64,000 bases of DNA from Halorussus halophilus. Lineage in GTDB: Archaea; Halobacteriota; Halobacteria; Halobacteriales; Haladaptataceae. Position 1 is the stretch's first letter; every line of letters starts with the position of its first letter. The notes under the pieces are model-generated. The model was not told where the DNA came from, did no database searches, and was given only the letters and a program-made list of their open reading frames with translations. The stretch is taken from contig NZ_CP044523.1 of NCBI RefSeq assembly GCF_008831545.1, positions 2,914,001 through 2,978,000 on the forward strand, written 5' to 3'. This document shows, piece by piece, positions 26,392 to 34,795 of the stretch. Position numbers and translations under genes: made by a program.

Positions 26392-26721
26392 ATGCCCTAC
26401 ACGAAAACCGAGTACGAGAGCGTCGAACCCGTCGGTGGCGGACTGCACTTCCTGCGGGACGCCCTCGACTGCGAGAACCTCGGCGTCACCGTTGCCGAAG
26501 TCGATGCAGGGTGGACCGGCAAGGAACACGACCACGGCAGTGACGGCCAAGAAGAGGTGTACGTCCTGCTCGACGGCGAAGCGACCGTCACGGTAGATGG
26601 CGAAGACGTGGCGATGGAGTCGGGTGACGCGCTCCGAATCGCTCCCGAATCCACTCGCCAGATTCACAACGGCGACACGGAGAGTCGATTCGTCCTCGTC
26701 GGCGCGCCGGACGCGTCGTGA
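26392..26721 (+). CDS. cupin domain protein
   Basis: A 109-residue single-domain cupin. Motif 1 is EHDHGSDGQEEVYVLLDGEA (residues ~44-63), with His-x-His and Glu ligands in place. Motif 2 is SGDALRIAPESTRQIHNGD (residues ~80-98), with its His. Metal binding is therefore likely. Such small cupins range from sugar isomerases to sensors; no neighbour suggests a substrate. The start is the ATG at 26392. Confidence 0.85.
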   Translation: MPYTKTEYESVEPVGGGLHFLRDALDCENLGVTVAEVDAGWTGKEHDHGSDGQEEVYVLLDGEATVTVDGEDVAMESGDALRIAPESTRQIHNGDTESRFVLVGAPDAS

Positions 26722-26828
26722 TAACTAGTAGCGAAGGTTTATGTCGTAGGCGAAACAGGTGAGTCGATAACGAAAGGCAGTCGCGGTCGTGGTCCCGGAG
26801 TTTCGCCAGCCGTGACGCCTCCTCCCCT

Positions 26829-27767
26829 ATGAGCAGAACACGCTACATCGCCTACCGACTCACGTGGACGGTCACAGGCGTCTGGGCCGTCCTCACGGGA
26901 CTCTTCCTGAGTTTCGCGCTGACGCCAGACCCGAACCAGTTCCAACTCGGCATGGACCGCGGAGCGTACCGGGCGCTCAGAAACTACGACCAACCGCTGC
27001 ACGAGCGTTATTTCACCTGGATGGAGAGTTTCCTGACGCTCGACCTCGGAAACACGCTGTACGGGGAACCGATACTGGGACTCCTCGCGGACGCGAGCAC
27101 GGTCACGCTGACCTACCTCGTCCCCTCCATCGCTATCGCCGTCGTCTTCGGCGTCCTCCTCGGTGTCTTCGCGGCGAAGTATCGAGATAGCGTGGCCCTC
27201 CGAGCGCTCCGCGGACTGTCGTACGTCGGCTTTGCGATACCGACCATCGTCGCCGCCGACGTGCTGTTCATCTTCGTCGTGGACTATCTGGAGTGGTACA
27301 ATTTCAGCTACGAGACTGAACTGGCGCTTTTCACGGGGCGAAACCTCGGAGCAATCACGCTCCCCGCGCTCGTGCTGGCGGTGAACATGGTCGCGATACA
27401 ACTCCGCTACGCGCGCTCAGAATCCGTCGAAATCCTCAGAGAAGACTTCATCCGGACGCTTCGGGCGAACGGGGCCGGAACCCGCTCGATAGTGACCCAC
27501 GTCGTCCGAAACGCCGCTTCGTCGCTGTTGTCGCTGTTCTTCTCGGAGATGGTCGGCGTGATGTTCGTCGTAGTCGTCGTCATCGAGGTCATCTTCGGCA
27601 TTCCCGGCTTCGGGTCGTTGCTCTACGACGCGATTCGGAGTCGAGACATCGGTCTCATCCTCGCAACCACCATCTTCCCCATCTGTTTCGTCATGCTCGG
27701 CAACTTAGCACAAGACATCGCGTACACGATTCTGGACCCGCGAATCGAAGGCGGTGAGTCTGGATGA
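26829..27767 (+). CDS. ABC transporter permease, DppB type
   Basis: A 312-residue integral membrane protein of the peptide/nickel (DppB/OppB) permease family, with about six helices. The EAA-type cytoplasmic loop is REDFIRTLRANGAGTRSIVT (residues ~206-225), followed by VIEVIFGIPGFGSLLYDAI, the classical family sequence. It overlaps the DppC-type gene by four bases (ATGA). Unusually, neither a substrate-binding protein nor an ATPase gene is next to it. Confidence 0.88.
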   Translation: MSRTRYIAYRLTWTVTGVWAVLTGLFLSFALTPDPNQFQLGMDRGAYRALRNYDQPLHERYFTWMESFLTLDLGNTLYGEPILGLLADASTVTLTYLVPSIAIAVVFGVLLGVFAAKYRDSVALRALRGLSYVGFAIPTIVAADVLFIFVVDYLEWYNFSYETELALFTGRNLGAITLPALVLAVNMVAIQLRYARSESVEILREDFIRTLRANGAGTRSIVTHVVRNAASSLLSLFFSEMVGVMFVVVVVIEVIFGIPGFGSLLYDAIRSRDIGLILATTIFPICFVMLGNLAQDIAYTILDPRIEGGESG

Positions 27768-28963
27768 ACCAGTTCGTCGAACTGTACGACGACTTAGAAG
27801 AGGTCGATAGCGGACTCTCCCGGTTAGCACGACGCGACTGGGCGTTCGCCGGATACCTCCTCACCCTGCTCGCGCTCTTCTTCGCCGACCGAGAAGGCGT
27901 CTTCAAAGTCGATTCGGTCGTTTTCTCGGTGGACTTCACGGGACTCGACTGGCTGTTTCTGTACTCGCTGGGCGCGCTCGTCTGCTACCTCGTAGTGCCG
28001 CTAGTGACGAACAGAGAGCGAAGTCGCACGTACTGGCGACGACTCCGACAGAATCGCTGGGCGACCGCGAGTTTCTTCGTACTCGTGGCGTTCACCGTCG
28101 TCGGACTCGTCGGACCCGTCGTCTTCAAGCCGAACGAGGCTGCCATCGGAAGCGCGGGCGTCTACGGCGTCCCTATCGGCCAGCCACCTGTCGGGTTCAG
28201 CATCCTCGAAAGCGCCGCGCCCACCTGTGCTGGCGAGGTCACGAACGGCCGCTGTCACGGCACGTGGACGTATCCCTTCGGCACCACGCGCGGCGGGAAG
28301 GACGTCGTCGGGATGACCGTCGCCGGGACACGCATCGCCCTCGAAATGGCCGCCGTCGCAATCGCGCTCATCGTCCCGCTGGCTACCGTCGTGGGGACGA
28401 CGGCCGCGACGTACGGCGGCCGAATCGACGAACTCCTCATGCGCTACGTGGACGTTCAGCAGTCCGTTCCGGCGTTCTTCGTCATCATCCTCACCCAAGA
28501 GGCGCTCAACCACATCACCGAGGGACTCGCCGGGAGTTTCTTCCTCATCGTCCTCGTCTTCGGCCTCCTGAGTTGGGGCGGCGTGGCTCGAATCGTCCGT
28601 TCGGAGGCGCTCCAACTCCAAGAGGAGGGCTACGTTCGCGCCGCTCGGAGTTCGGGCGCGAGCAAGTTCGCCATCGTCAGGAAACACGTCGTGCCGAACA
28701 CGCTCAACGCGGTACTGACGGCAGTCACGCTACAGGTCGGTTGGCTCATCCTGCTGGAAGCGACCCTCGCGTTCCTCGGTATCGGCTCCGACGTGCAGGC
28801 GTCGTGGGGCTACGTCCTGACGACTAGCGCCCGGAGCGCGATGTTCCCGACTTCCTTCTGGTGGGGCGTCTTCTTCCCGACGGCCGCGCTGGCGCTCACC
28901 GTCGTCTCGTTCCAAGTGCTGGGCGACGCGCTCTGCGACGTGACCGACCCGCGGACGGAGTGA
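27764..28963 (+). CDS. ABC transporter permease, DppC type
   Basis: A 399-residue partner of the DppB-type protein. It has a long N-terminal extension with two extra hydrophobic segments (residues ~25-85), then the standard DppC core with VGPVVFKPNE, FGTTRGGKDVVGMTVAGTRI and the EAA loop EEGYVRAARSSGASKFAIVR, then EATLAFLGIGSDVQASWGYV. The overlap of four bases with the upstream gene indicates one transcript. The binding protein and ATPase are elsewhere. Confidence 0.88.
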   Translation: MNQFVELYDDLEEVDSGLSRLARRDWAFAGYLLTLLALFFADREGVFKVDSVVFSVDFTGLDWLFLYSLGALVCYLVVPLVTNRERSRTYWRRLRQNRWATASFFVLVAFTVVGLVGPVVFKPNEAAIGSAGVYGVPIGQPPVGFSILESAAPTCAGEVTNGRCHGTWTYPFGTTRGGKDVVGMTVAGTRIALEMAAVAIALIVPLATVVGTTAATYGGRIDELLMRYVDVQQSVPAFFVIILTQEALNHITEGLAGSFFLIVLVFGLLSWGGVARIVRSEALQLQEEGYVRAARSSGASKFAIVRKHVVPNTLNAVLTAVTLQVGWLILLEATLAFLGIGSDVQASWGYVLTTSARSAMFPTSFWWGVFFPTAALALTVVSFQVLGDALCDVTDPRTE

Positions 28964-29008
28964 GCGCGGGCACGAAACGTTATGTCGTTTCGGTAACCAC
29001 TATTGCAT

Positions 29009-29452
29009 ATGGCAACAGCGACCGCCGAGAGACGACTGCAAAGCCAGATTCGGGACGCTGCCGTCGCGTTCGCGGTCTTCTTCTCGCTCTACGCGTTCGG
29101 AATGGTCGGCTTCCCGCCCGGCTACTTCCTCGTCGCCGGTGCCGATACGGTCGAACACGCGCTTCGGTCGGAAGGCTTCGCGGTGTCGTTCCAAGCCGTC
29201 TTGCTCGCGCTCTGTCTGGGGTTCTCCCTCGTGTCCGTCTTCGTCGCCGAGCGCACGAGCGACCCTAGCGGAGACACAGACGAACGCTGGTGGACGATGG
29301 GCGTCGGTGGCGCGTTCGCCGTCCTCGGGATGCTCACGCTCGGGTTCGCAGTGGCGTTCCTCGTCGGTGGAACGGGCGTCGCTCCGGTCGCTATCGCCGG
29401 AACGGTCGGTCTCGCACTACTCGTCGTCAGTCGGTGGGCACTCGACAGATAG
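29009..29452 (+). CDS. four-helix membrane protein, unknown function
   Basis: A 147-residue protein from the ATG at 29009 (MATATAERRLQSQIRDAAVA). About four hydrophobic segments are visible (AFAVFFSLYAFGMVGFPPGY, FQAVLLALCLGFSLVSVFVA, GGAFAVLGMLTLGFAVAFLV, VAIAGTVGLALLVVSRWAL). A TTG two codons upstream is less likely as start. I do not recognise the family. It begins 45 bases after the DppC-type gene and might belong to the same transcript. Confidence 0.65.
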   Translation: MATATAERRLQSQIRDAAVAFAVFFSLYAFGMVGFPPGYFLVAGADTVEHALRSEGFAVSFQAVLLALCLGFSLVSVFVAERTSDPSGDTDERWWTMGVGGAFAVLGMLTLGFAVAFLVGGTGVAPVAIAGTVGLALLVVSRWALDR

Positions 29453-29518
29453 CGTGACCAACCAGCGCTGTCGATAGCCGTCGCTACGAAGCGAGAAAAC
29501 GAAAGAGGATAGCGGAGT

Positions 29519-30133
29519 TTAGCGGGCCGCGGCCGCGACGCGCTCTTTCTCTTCTTTCTGGTTGACCGCGTAGGTCTGGACGTCGTAGTTCGCTGCGCCG
29601 ACGAGTTGGTCGGCCAGCGCGTCGGACGCACTCGTCGTCGTCTTGAACGACGAACTGTGGACGCCTTCCGCGATGAACTTCAGGGCCTGATCGACGCGGC
29701 GCTGAGGTGCCACGTCAACTGCCTTCGGGACCGAGATGCCACCGTACTTGAGGCGGACGGTCTCCTCTCGCGGTGCGGAGTGTTCGACCGCTTGGACGAG
29801 CACCTGAATCGGGTTCTCCTCGGTGCGCTCGTGGATGTCCTCGAACGCGTCGCGGACGATTTGCATCGTCTGCTGTTTCTTGCCCGTGTTCTCCTCGGTC
29901 TGCATGAGTCGGTTGGCAAGTCGCTCGACGATGGAAATCTCGCTCTTCTGGAACTGCTTGCCAGCGTGGCGACCCATCGTGTGGGCGACCGGCGTCACCG
30001 TGATGTAGCGCTCGGTCGAGGGGTCGTCGTACTCGATGTTGGTAATGTCCCACTCGCCGAACAGTTGGGCTGCCGCGCCCTCTTCGTCCGTGCCCGCAGG
30101 TTTGTCGGGGTCGGGTTGGTCTTCTGCTGCCAT
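29519..30133 (-). CDS. rps7: 30S ribosomal protein S7
   Basis: A 204-residue archaeal S7. Typical segments are LFGEWDITNIEYDDPSTERY, VTPVAHTMGRHAGKQFQKSE, NRLMQTEENTGKKQQTMQIV, VLVQAVEHSAPREETVRLKY and VAPQRRVDQALKFIAEG. S7 nucleates the 30S head. It has a haloarchaeal acidic N-terminal extension (AEDQPDPDKPAGTDEEGAA). It follows rps12 by three bases and is co-transcribed with it. Confidence 0.98.
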   Translation of the reverse strand: MAAEDQPDPDKPAGTDEEGAAAQLFGEWDITNIEYDDPSTERYITVTPVAHTMGRHAGKQFQKSEISIVERLANRLMQTEENTGKKQQTMQIVRDAFEDIHERTEENPIQVLVQAVEHSAPREETVRLKYGGISVPKAVDVAPQRRVDQALKFIAEGVHSSSFKTTTSASDALADQLVGAANYDVQTYAVNQKEEKERVAAAAR

Positions 30134-30136
30134 GGA

Positions 30137-30565
30137 TTATCGCACCGGTTTCTCCGCGTTCCCGCGAACGAGTTCCTTCATCGCGACGCCGTTGACCTTC
30201 TCGACCTTGTAGTTCACGCCGGAGAGGTCACCCATCGCACGACCCTTCGCCCCGCCGATACCGGCGATGGTGACTTCGTCGTGTTCGTCGATGAACGAGA
30301 TAGCGCCGTCACCGGGACAGAACGCGGTGACTTGCTTGCCGTTCTTGATGAGCTGGACTCGGACACACTTCCGAATCGCAGAGTTGGGCTGTTTCGCTTC
30401 GATGCCAACTTTTTCGAGAACGATACCTCGGCCCTGCGGCGCGCCTTCGAGGGGGTCGGACTTCTCCCCGAGACCGCGCTCGCGTCGGGCGTAATCGGAG
30501 TCGGACCACCGACGGTTCTGGCGGTCCTTCTTCAGCTTCCGCGCTGCGTACTTGCCGTTCGCCAT
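30137..30565 (-). CDS. rps12: 30S ribosomal protein S12
   Basis: A 142-residue archaeal S12, part of the decoding centre. It shows [60 protein letters not shown] and [19 protein letters not shown]. The residues that contact the codon-anticodon helix (KQPNSA loop) are intact. A CTTAAG box 28-33 bases upstream marks the promoter. The nusA-like gene that often precedes rps12 in archaea is absent; a RAD55-like gene lies upstream. Confidence 0.98.
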   Translation of the reverse strand: MANGKYAARKLKKDRQNRRWSDSDYARRERGLGEKSDPLEGAPQGRGIVLEKVGIEAKQPNSAIRKCVRVQLIKNGKQVTAFCPGDGAISFIDEHDEVTIAGIGGAKGRAMGDLSGVNYKVEKVNGVAMKELVRGNAEKPVR

Positions 30566-30592
30566 TATGAATCCGTCTTTCCTGTGGAGACA

Positions 30593-30598
30593 CTTAAG
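30593..30598 (-). promoter_or_regulatory. TATA-like box of rps12-rps7
   Basis: The palindromic CTTAAG lies 28-33 bases before the rps12 ATG, consistent with a leaderless mRNA. Confidence 0.45.
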
Positions 30599-30858
30599 CC
30601 TCTCTCTTTCGAGACGGCGTTACGGCCGCAAATCGCTCTAGCGGGGTCGATTACGCAATCTGAGCGCGTTTCAGCGTGTCGTATCGAGGCGATTTGCTGG
30701 ACGCTTAGGTCCAGTTGGTCGCCTAGAATCGGTCGTTTGGGGATTTCGGAGTTGCGGGGTCTCGGAGTTCTCACGCTCCCCTCTCGGTACAGGGTAGACG
30801 CTTCGCAACCAGCGTCAGACTCCTCAGTTCGTCCACTCCGAGAGAAATAGCCGTTCGT

Positions 30859-31437
30859 TCAGAAGTCAGCCGAGACGTTGCCGTCGCGGTCCAAATCGAC
30901 CACGGCGTCGAACATGCCGAGGAACTGCTCGACCTGCACCTCGTCGTGGACGCCTTTCGAGAGGTGGAAGAGACCGACTGCGTCGTGTTCGTCCAGCATG
31001 TCCAGCACGTCCTGAATCAAGTCCCGAACGTCGCCCTCGTCTGCGTAGTAGGCCATCTCGGTGATGGAGTCGAGGCTGATACGGCGCTTGCCATCGGTCT
31101 CTTCGAGGAATCGCTCGGTGATTTCGAGGATGCCGTCCAAGTCGTCGGGCGAAGAGACGTAGTGGACGTTGTCGGTGCTTCGTCGCGAGTAACCGCGCTC
31201 GATGCTGAGCGTGTCCAGAATCTCGGCTTTGGTCTCGTCTACGTCGTAGTGGTCGAGTTTCTGTTTTACCTCACGCGCGGTCGTTCGCGTGGAGATGACG
31301 AGGAAGTTGTCCGTGTCGGCTTTCAGGAAGTCGGTGTCGATGCGATCTGTTTCACCGGTACTGGGATGCAGAAGCAGGATGCCCGTGCCACCGGGAATCG
31401 TGTCGGGCGCGTTCTCGATTGCGAGTTGATAATCCAT
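30859..31437 (-). CDS. RAD55/KaiC-like protein with degenerate P-loop
   Basis: A 192-residue protein resembling the haloarchaeal RAD55-type (RecA-fold) proteins: NAPDTIPGGTGILLLHPSTG, NFLVISTRTTAREVKQKLDH, LDGILEITERFLEETDGKR, RISLDSITEMAYYADEGDV and FHLSKGVHDEVQVEQFLGMF. The region where the Walker A should be reads HPSTGETDRID and lacks the Lys, so nucleotide binding or hydrolysis is doubtful. The C-terminal strand pattern fits a RecA core. It is probably a regulatory or scaffolding relative. Confidence 0.7.
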   Translation of the reverse strand: MDYQLAIENAPDTIPGGTGILLLHPSTGETDRIDTDFLKADTDNFLVISTRTTAREVKQKLDHYDVDETKAEILDTLSIERGYSRRSTDNVHYVSSPDDLDGILEITERFLEETDGKRRISLDSITEMAYYADEGDVRDLIQDVLDMLDEHDAVGLFHLSKGVHDEVQVEQFLGMFDAVVDLDRDGNVSADF

Positions 31438-31496
31438 ATCGTCCGGTAATACGGGGGACGGACTTAAGACTGCGGGTCAGGGCGCGCTGGCGGGGG

Positions 31497-32528
31497 TCAA
31501 CGCGGCGGACGATTTTCGACGATTCGACGGATTTCGGTGGCCAGTTCCTGTCCACGGTGACGGTACTCCAGCGTGCCGGGGTCGTACCAGCGCGCGAGCG
31601 CGTTGACCGACCGTCCCATGGCGATCAACCGGTAGAGGTCGCGGGCGGGCACGTCCGAGTCGAACGGGAGCGGGTCGTAGAGTGCTTCGCGGACGGGGTC
31701 CGGGTCGGAGACGTACCTCGACAGGAGATACTCCGTGTTGATGGCGGTGAATTCGAGCGGCCCGATTTTGGCGCGTTCTAAGTCGAACACTCCGGTTACG
31801 CCGTCGATGCCGTCCGGCGGAGTTCCATCACGACTCAGCAGATTCTGCGGAGACAGGTCGGTGATGACCACGGAAGGAGTCGGTTCGGTCGGAAATCGGT
31901 CCCGATTCGCGCGGAGGAACTCGGGAACCGCTGGCACGATTTCTTCGAGCGCGTCGTGGTCCGGTGAGCCGTCGTAGAGCGTTTCTCCGTACTCCACGAG
32001 CATCGTCGCGCAGTCGTCGAAGTTGGCGACGGCCCGTGGTCCCGAGCCATCGTCATCGAACGACTGAATCGGCCCGTATCCGTCGGTCGCTGACTCGGGA
32101 ATCGTTGCGAACTCGCCGACGACGGCACCCAAAATTCGCACCGCGTCGGGGGCCGTCACACTCGCCACATCTCGGAAGTCCGCGGCCAACTCCTCGCCGG
32201 GGAGTCGCTCCATCACGACGAACGGCGGCGTCTCAGCGGGGTTCTCCTCGAAGGCGTAGACTGTTGGAACCGGGAGGTCGGTGTATTCGGCGAGCAACCG
32301 ATACGCCGCGACGCCTGCGCGAAAGTGTGCCCTCGTGGAGTAGGCCGCGAACTTGACGACGAACTCGTCGTGGTCGGGACCGCCGACGAAGAACACGTCG
32401 TTGACGCCGCCATCGACGTGCGTAATCGTCGCGTCGGCCGCCGAGAATCGGTGCTGCTCGGGCACCTCGACCCGAGCGAGTGCCTGCCGGACGACAGACC
32501 GACTGACGGCCGGGGCCTCAGTCGTCAT
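31497..32528 (-). CDS. phosphotransferase family protein (APH-like kinase)
   Basis: A 343-residue protein with the aminoglycoside-phosphotransferase/choline-kinase fold. The N-lobe has VDGGVNDVFFVGG and EFVVKFAAYSTRAHFRAGVA (Lys for ATP). The linker has PPFVVMERLPGEEL. The catalytic loop is VVITDLSPQNLLS (Asp ~222, with Asn) where Brenner-type HxD is replaced by TD. The magnesium site is GVFDLERAKIG. It probably phosphorylates a small molecule; an antibiotic-resistance role should not be assumed. It is monocistronic. Confidence 0.8.
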   Translation of the reverse strand: MTTEAPAVSRSVVRQALARVEVPEQHRFSAADATITHVDGGVNDVFFVGGPDHDEFVVKFAAYSTRAHFRAGVAAYRLLAEYTDLPVPTVYAFEENPAETPPFVVMERLPGEELAADFRDVASVTAPDAVRILGAVVGEFATIPESATDGYGPIQSFDDDGSGPRAVANFDDCATMLVEYGETLYDGSPDHDALEEIVPAVPEFLRANRDRFPTEPTPSVVITDLSPQNLLSRDGTPPDGIDGVTGVFDLERAKIGPLEFTAINTEYLLSRYVSDPDPVREALYDPLPFDSDVPARDLYRLIAMGRSVNALARWYDPGTLEYRHRGQELATEIRRIVENRPPR

Positions 32529-32621
32529 GTGCGCGCTTGCGAGGAGGTGGCCTCCGTGCCGAGACGACGACGTGATGGTTCATATCGGCCGATAAGAGGA
32601 GGGGCCGACTTAAGCCCGTGG

Positions 32622-32649
32622 GTCAACAGTCAGGAGTCAACAGACAGGA
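32622..32649. repeat. two tandem 14-bp repeats
   Basis: GTCAACAGTCAGGA is followed by GTCAACAGACAGGA and a further GTCA, just behind the stop codon of the DUF2391-type gene at 32651. Confidence 0.65.
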
Positions 32650-32650
32650 G

Positions 32651-33088
32651 TCAGAACACGCTGTCAGCGGTGGCCGCGCCGACGACGCTGAAGATTGAAC
32701 CGACGGAGAGTGCTTTGAGCGTCGTCGCCATCGTCTGCCGAGAGACCCCATCGAGATAGGTGTCCGAGAGGAACGTCTCGGGTGCGTCGAAGACGAGGAC
32801 GAGGATAGCGACGGACCCGAACGAGACGAGCATCAGCGAGATGAACCGCGAGGGGATGCCCGCGACCTCCGCCTCGCGGTCGGGGTCGCGTTCGTCGTCG
32901 GCCTTGTAGAGCGCGCCGTAGCCGACGCCGAAGACTATGAGGACCGTCAGCAGTCCCTGCCACGTCTCCATGTTCTCTGCGAGTCGCCACACCTCCTCCG
33001 TGACGACGAACGGCCCGGCGAGCAGGAACCCGCCCACTATCTGTTGGGCGGAGTCGGCCAGCGCGAACCGTTTCTTGTTTCCGACCAT
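32651..33088 (-). CDS. DUF2391-like integral membrane protein
   Basis: A 145-residue protein from the ATG at 33088 (MVGNKKRFALADSAQQIVGG). Four hydrophobic segments are visible: GGFLLAGPFVVTEEVW, GLLTVLIVFGVGYGALY, FISLMLVSFGSVAILVLVF and LKALSVGSIFSVVGAATADS. The pattern fits the uncharacterised DUF2391/TIGR02587 membrane family. A longer frame upstream is antisense-like and was not used. It is divergent from the methyltransferase gene. Confidence 0.7.
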   Translation of the reverse strand: MVGNKKRFALADSAQQIVGGFLLAGPFVVTEEVWRLAENMETWQGLLTVLIVFGVGYGALYKADDERDPDREAEVAGIPSRFISLMLVSFGSVAILVLVFDAPETFLSDTYLDGVSRQTMATTLKALSVGSIFSVVGAATADSVF

Positions 33089-33193
33089 ACGCGAAGTGAC
33101 AGGCCCCGTGCGTAAAAGGTTCCTGCCACGAGGAGCGCCGCGTCGGAGTCTCGTTCCGAACCCATTTTGTCGCTCGCATTCCTCCCTGCCTGC

Positions 33194-33874
33194 ATGAGCG
33201 TCCGCGACGAGTTCGACGAGTGGGCGGCCGACGGCCGCGACAAGGGAATGGAAGACCGCCACTGGCACACGGCGAAGCACGTCCTCGCTCGGATGCCCGT
33301 GGATGCGGGGGATACGGTCCTCGACTTGGGCACCGGGAGCGGGTACGCGCTTCGTGCGCTCCGCGACACGAAGCGCGCCGGTCGAGCGTACGGTCTCGAC
33401 GGTTCGCCGGAGATGGCCCAGAATGCCCGCGGGTACACCGACGACGACAACGTCGGCTTTCTGGTCGGCGACTTCGACCACCTGCCGTTCGCCGACGACA
33501 GCGTGGACCACGTCTTCACGATGGAGGCGTTCTACTACGCCAACGACCCGCAACAGACCTTAGAAGAGATCAAACGAGTTCTGCGACCGGGTGGCACCTT
33601 CTACTGTGCGGTCAACTACTACGAGGAGAACGTCCACTCCCACGAGTGGCAGGAGTTCATCGACGTGGAGATGACTCGCTGGTCGGCCGCAGAGTACCGC
33701 GAAGCGTTCGAAGAAGCAGGTCTCTACGTCGCCGAGCAGGACAACATTCCGGACCGAGACATCGACATCCCCGACGAGAGCGAGTTCCCCACCGACGACT
33801 GGGAGACCCGCGAGGCGATGGTCGAGCGATATCGGGAGTTCGGGACGTTGTTGACCGTCGGCGTCGCGCCTTGA
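33194..33874 (+). CDS. class I SAM-dependent methyltransferase
   Basis: A 226-residue protein from the ATG at 33194 (MSVRDEFDEWAADGRDKGME). Motif I is VLDLGTGSGYALR (residues ~43-55). The motif II acidic end is YGLDGSPEMAQNAR. Motif III reads DFDHLPFADDSVDHVFTMEA, and the post-motif LEEIKRVLRPGGTFYCAV is typical of UbiE-like enzymes. The substrate is unknown. It converges on the zinc-finger microprotein gene, with five bases between. Confidence 0.88.
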   Translation: MSVRDEFDEWAADGRDKGMEDRHWHTAKHVLARMPVDAGDTVLDLGTGSGYALRALRDTKRAGRAYGLDGSPEMAQNARGYTDDDNVGFLVGDFDHLPFADDSVDHVFTMEAFYYANDPQQTLEEIKRVLRPGGTFYCAVNYYEENVHSHEWQEFIDVEMTRWSAAEYREAFEEAGLYVAEQDNIPDRDIDIPDESEFPTDDWETREAMVERYREFGTLLTVGVAP

Positions 33875-33879
33875 TATTC

Positions 33880-34053
33880 TTATCCGCTCCAACCGCCAGC
33901 GAGGTCGCCTGCGACGTTACTCCTCCACGTCTCGAACCCGGTCTCGCACTCTTCGCTCGTTCCGAGGTGGTCCACGAAGCCCGCGCCGGGAGTTTCGAGT
34001 TCGGTGCCACAGAACGGGCAGTGATTCGGGTCGTTCCACGTCGTTGCTGACAT
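33880..34053 (-). CDS. zinc-finger microprotein (C2H-C type)
   Basis: A 57-residue protein from the ATG at 34053: MSATTWNDPNHCPFCGTELE, then TPGAGFVDHLGTSEECETGF. CPFC plus His (VDHL) and Cys (EEC) make a single zinc knuckle. An upstream frame of 14 codons is ignored, because the AT-rich box TATATATTTTT at 34078-34088 lies 25-35 bases before this ATG. The tail ETWRSNVAGDLAGGWSG is often seen in haloarchaeal small zinc proteins. The function is unknown. Confidence 0.75.
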   Translation of the reverse strand: MSATTWNDPNHCPFCGTELETPGAGFVDHLGTSEECETGFETWRSNVAGDLAGGWSG

Positions 34054-34077
34054 GGCTACTGGTGGGCCGAGAAGACG

Positions 34078-34088
34078 TATATATTTTT
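34078..34088 (-). promoter_or_regulatory. TATA-like box of the zinc-finger microprotein gene
   Basis: AAAAATATATA on the minus strand, 25-35 bases before the ATG at 34053. It is one of the strongest AT boxes in the window. Confidence 0.55.
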
Positions 34089-34158
34089 CCGGCATACAAA
34101 TTAGGGTGTTTTAGGTAGCTTGTATGCCCCTTATACACAAATATTGGGGGTCGAGAAA

Positions 34159-34734
34159 TCACTCCATCTCCCGCGCGAACGTGTAGAACTCCTCGTTCGG
34201 GCGCATGTCCGCCAGCGTGGACATGCGGTTGCTCAGGTTGAAGAAGGCGGTGACGCTCCCCACGTCCCAAATTTCCTCGTCGGAGAGTCCAACTTCGCGG
34301 AGTGCGTCGAGATCTGCTTCTGTTACTCTTCCCGGTTGCTCGGTCAACTTCACTGCGAAGTCGAGCATCGCGCGCCGACGCTCCGAGAGGTCGGCGGCGC
34401 GGTGGTTGGTGGCGAGTTGGTCGGCGAGTTTCGGGCGCTCGCTGTAAAACCGACAGAGCGCGCCGTGGGCGACCACGCAGTACAGACAGTCGTTGACGCC
34501 ACTGACCGTGACGACTATCATCTCGACTTCTTCGCGGTCGAGCGGCGTGTCCTCGACCAGTGCGTCGTGGTACTGGAAGAACGGCCGGAAGTGACTCGGT
34601 TTGTAGCCGTACGCGCGGAAGACGTTCGGCGTGAACCCGGCGCGTTCGGTCTCCTCTTCGATTCGTTCTCGGAGGTCGTCTGGTAGGTCCTCGGTCTCCG
34701 GAACCGGAAAGTTCGACATGGGGTCGTCGGCCAT
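34159..34734 (-). CDS. peroxidase-related (AhpD/CMD-like) protein
   Basis: A 191-residue protein of the carboxymuconolactone-decarboxylase/AhpD fold. The redox CxxC is in VNDCLYCVVAHGALC (residues ~79-93), with the His following as in AhpD. The pattern HFRPFFQYHDALVEDTPLDR, REEVEMIVVTVSG, RRRAMLDFAVKLTEQPGRV and EEIWDVGSVTAFFNLSNRM matches the peroxidase-related subgroup. Activity on peroxides is inferred. ATG at 34734 is used; the ATG at 34719 is equally possible. Confidence 0.85.
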   Translation of the reverse strand: MADDPMSNFPVPETEDLPDDLRERIEEETERAGFTPNVFRAYGYKPSHFRPFFQYHDALVEDTPLDREEVEMIVVTVSGVNDCLYCVVAHGALCRFYSERPKLADQLATNHRAADLSERRRAMLDFAVKLTEQPGRVTEADLDALREVGLSDEEIWDVGSVTAFFNLSNRMSTLADMRPNEEFYTFAREME

Positions 34735-34795
34735 ACCAACGACTCGGTAGCAGGCAGGAAGTAGTTTAGCCCGCCCGCGAGTGTTCTCGCGGAGT

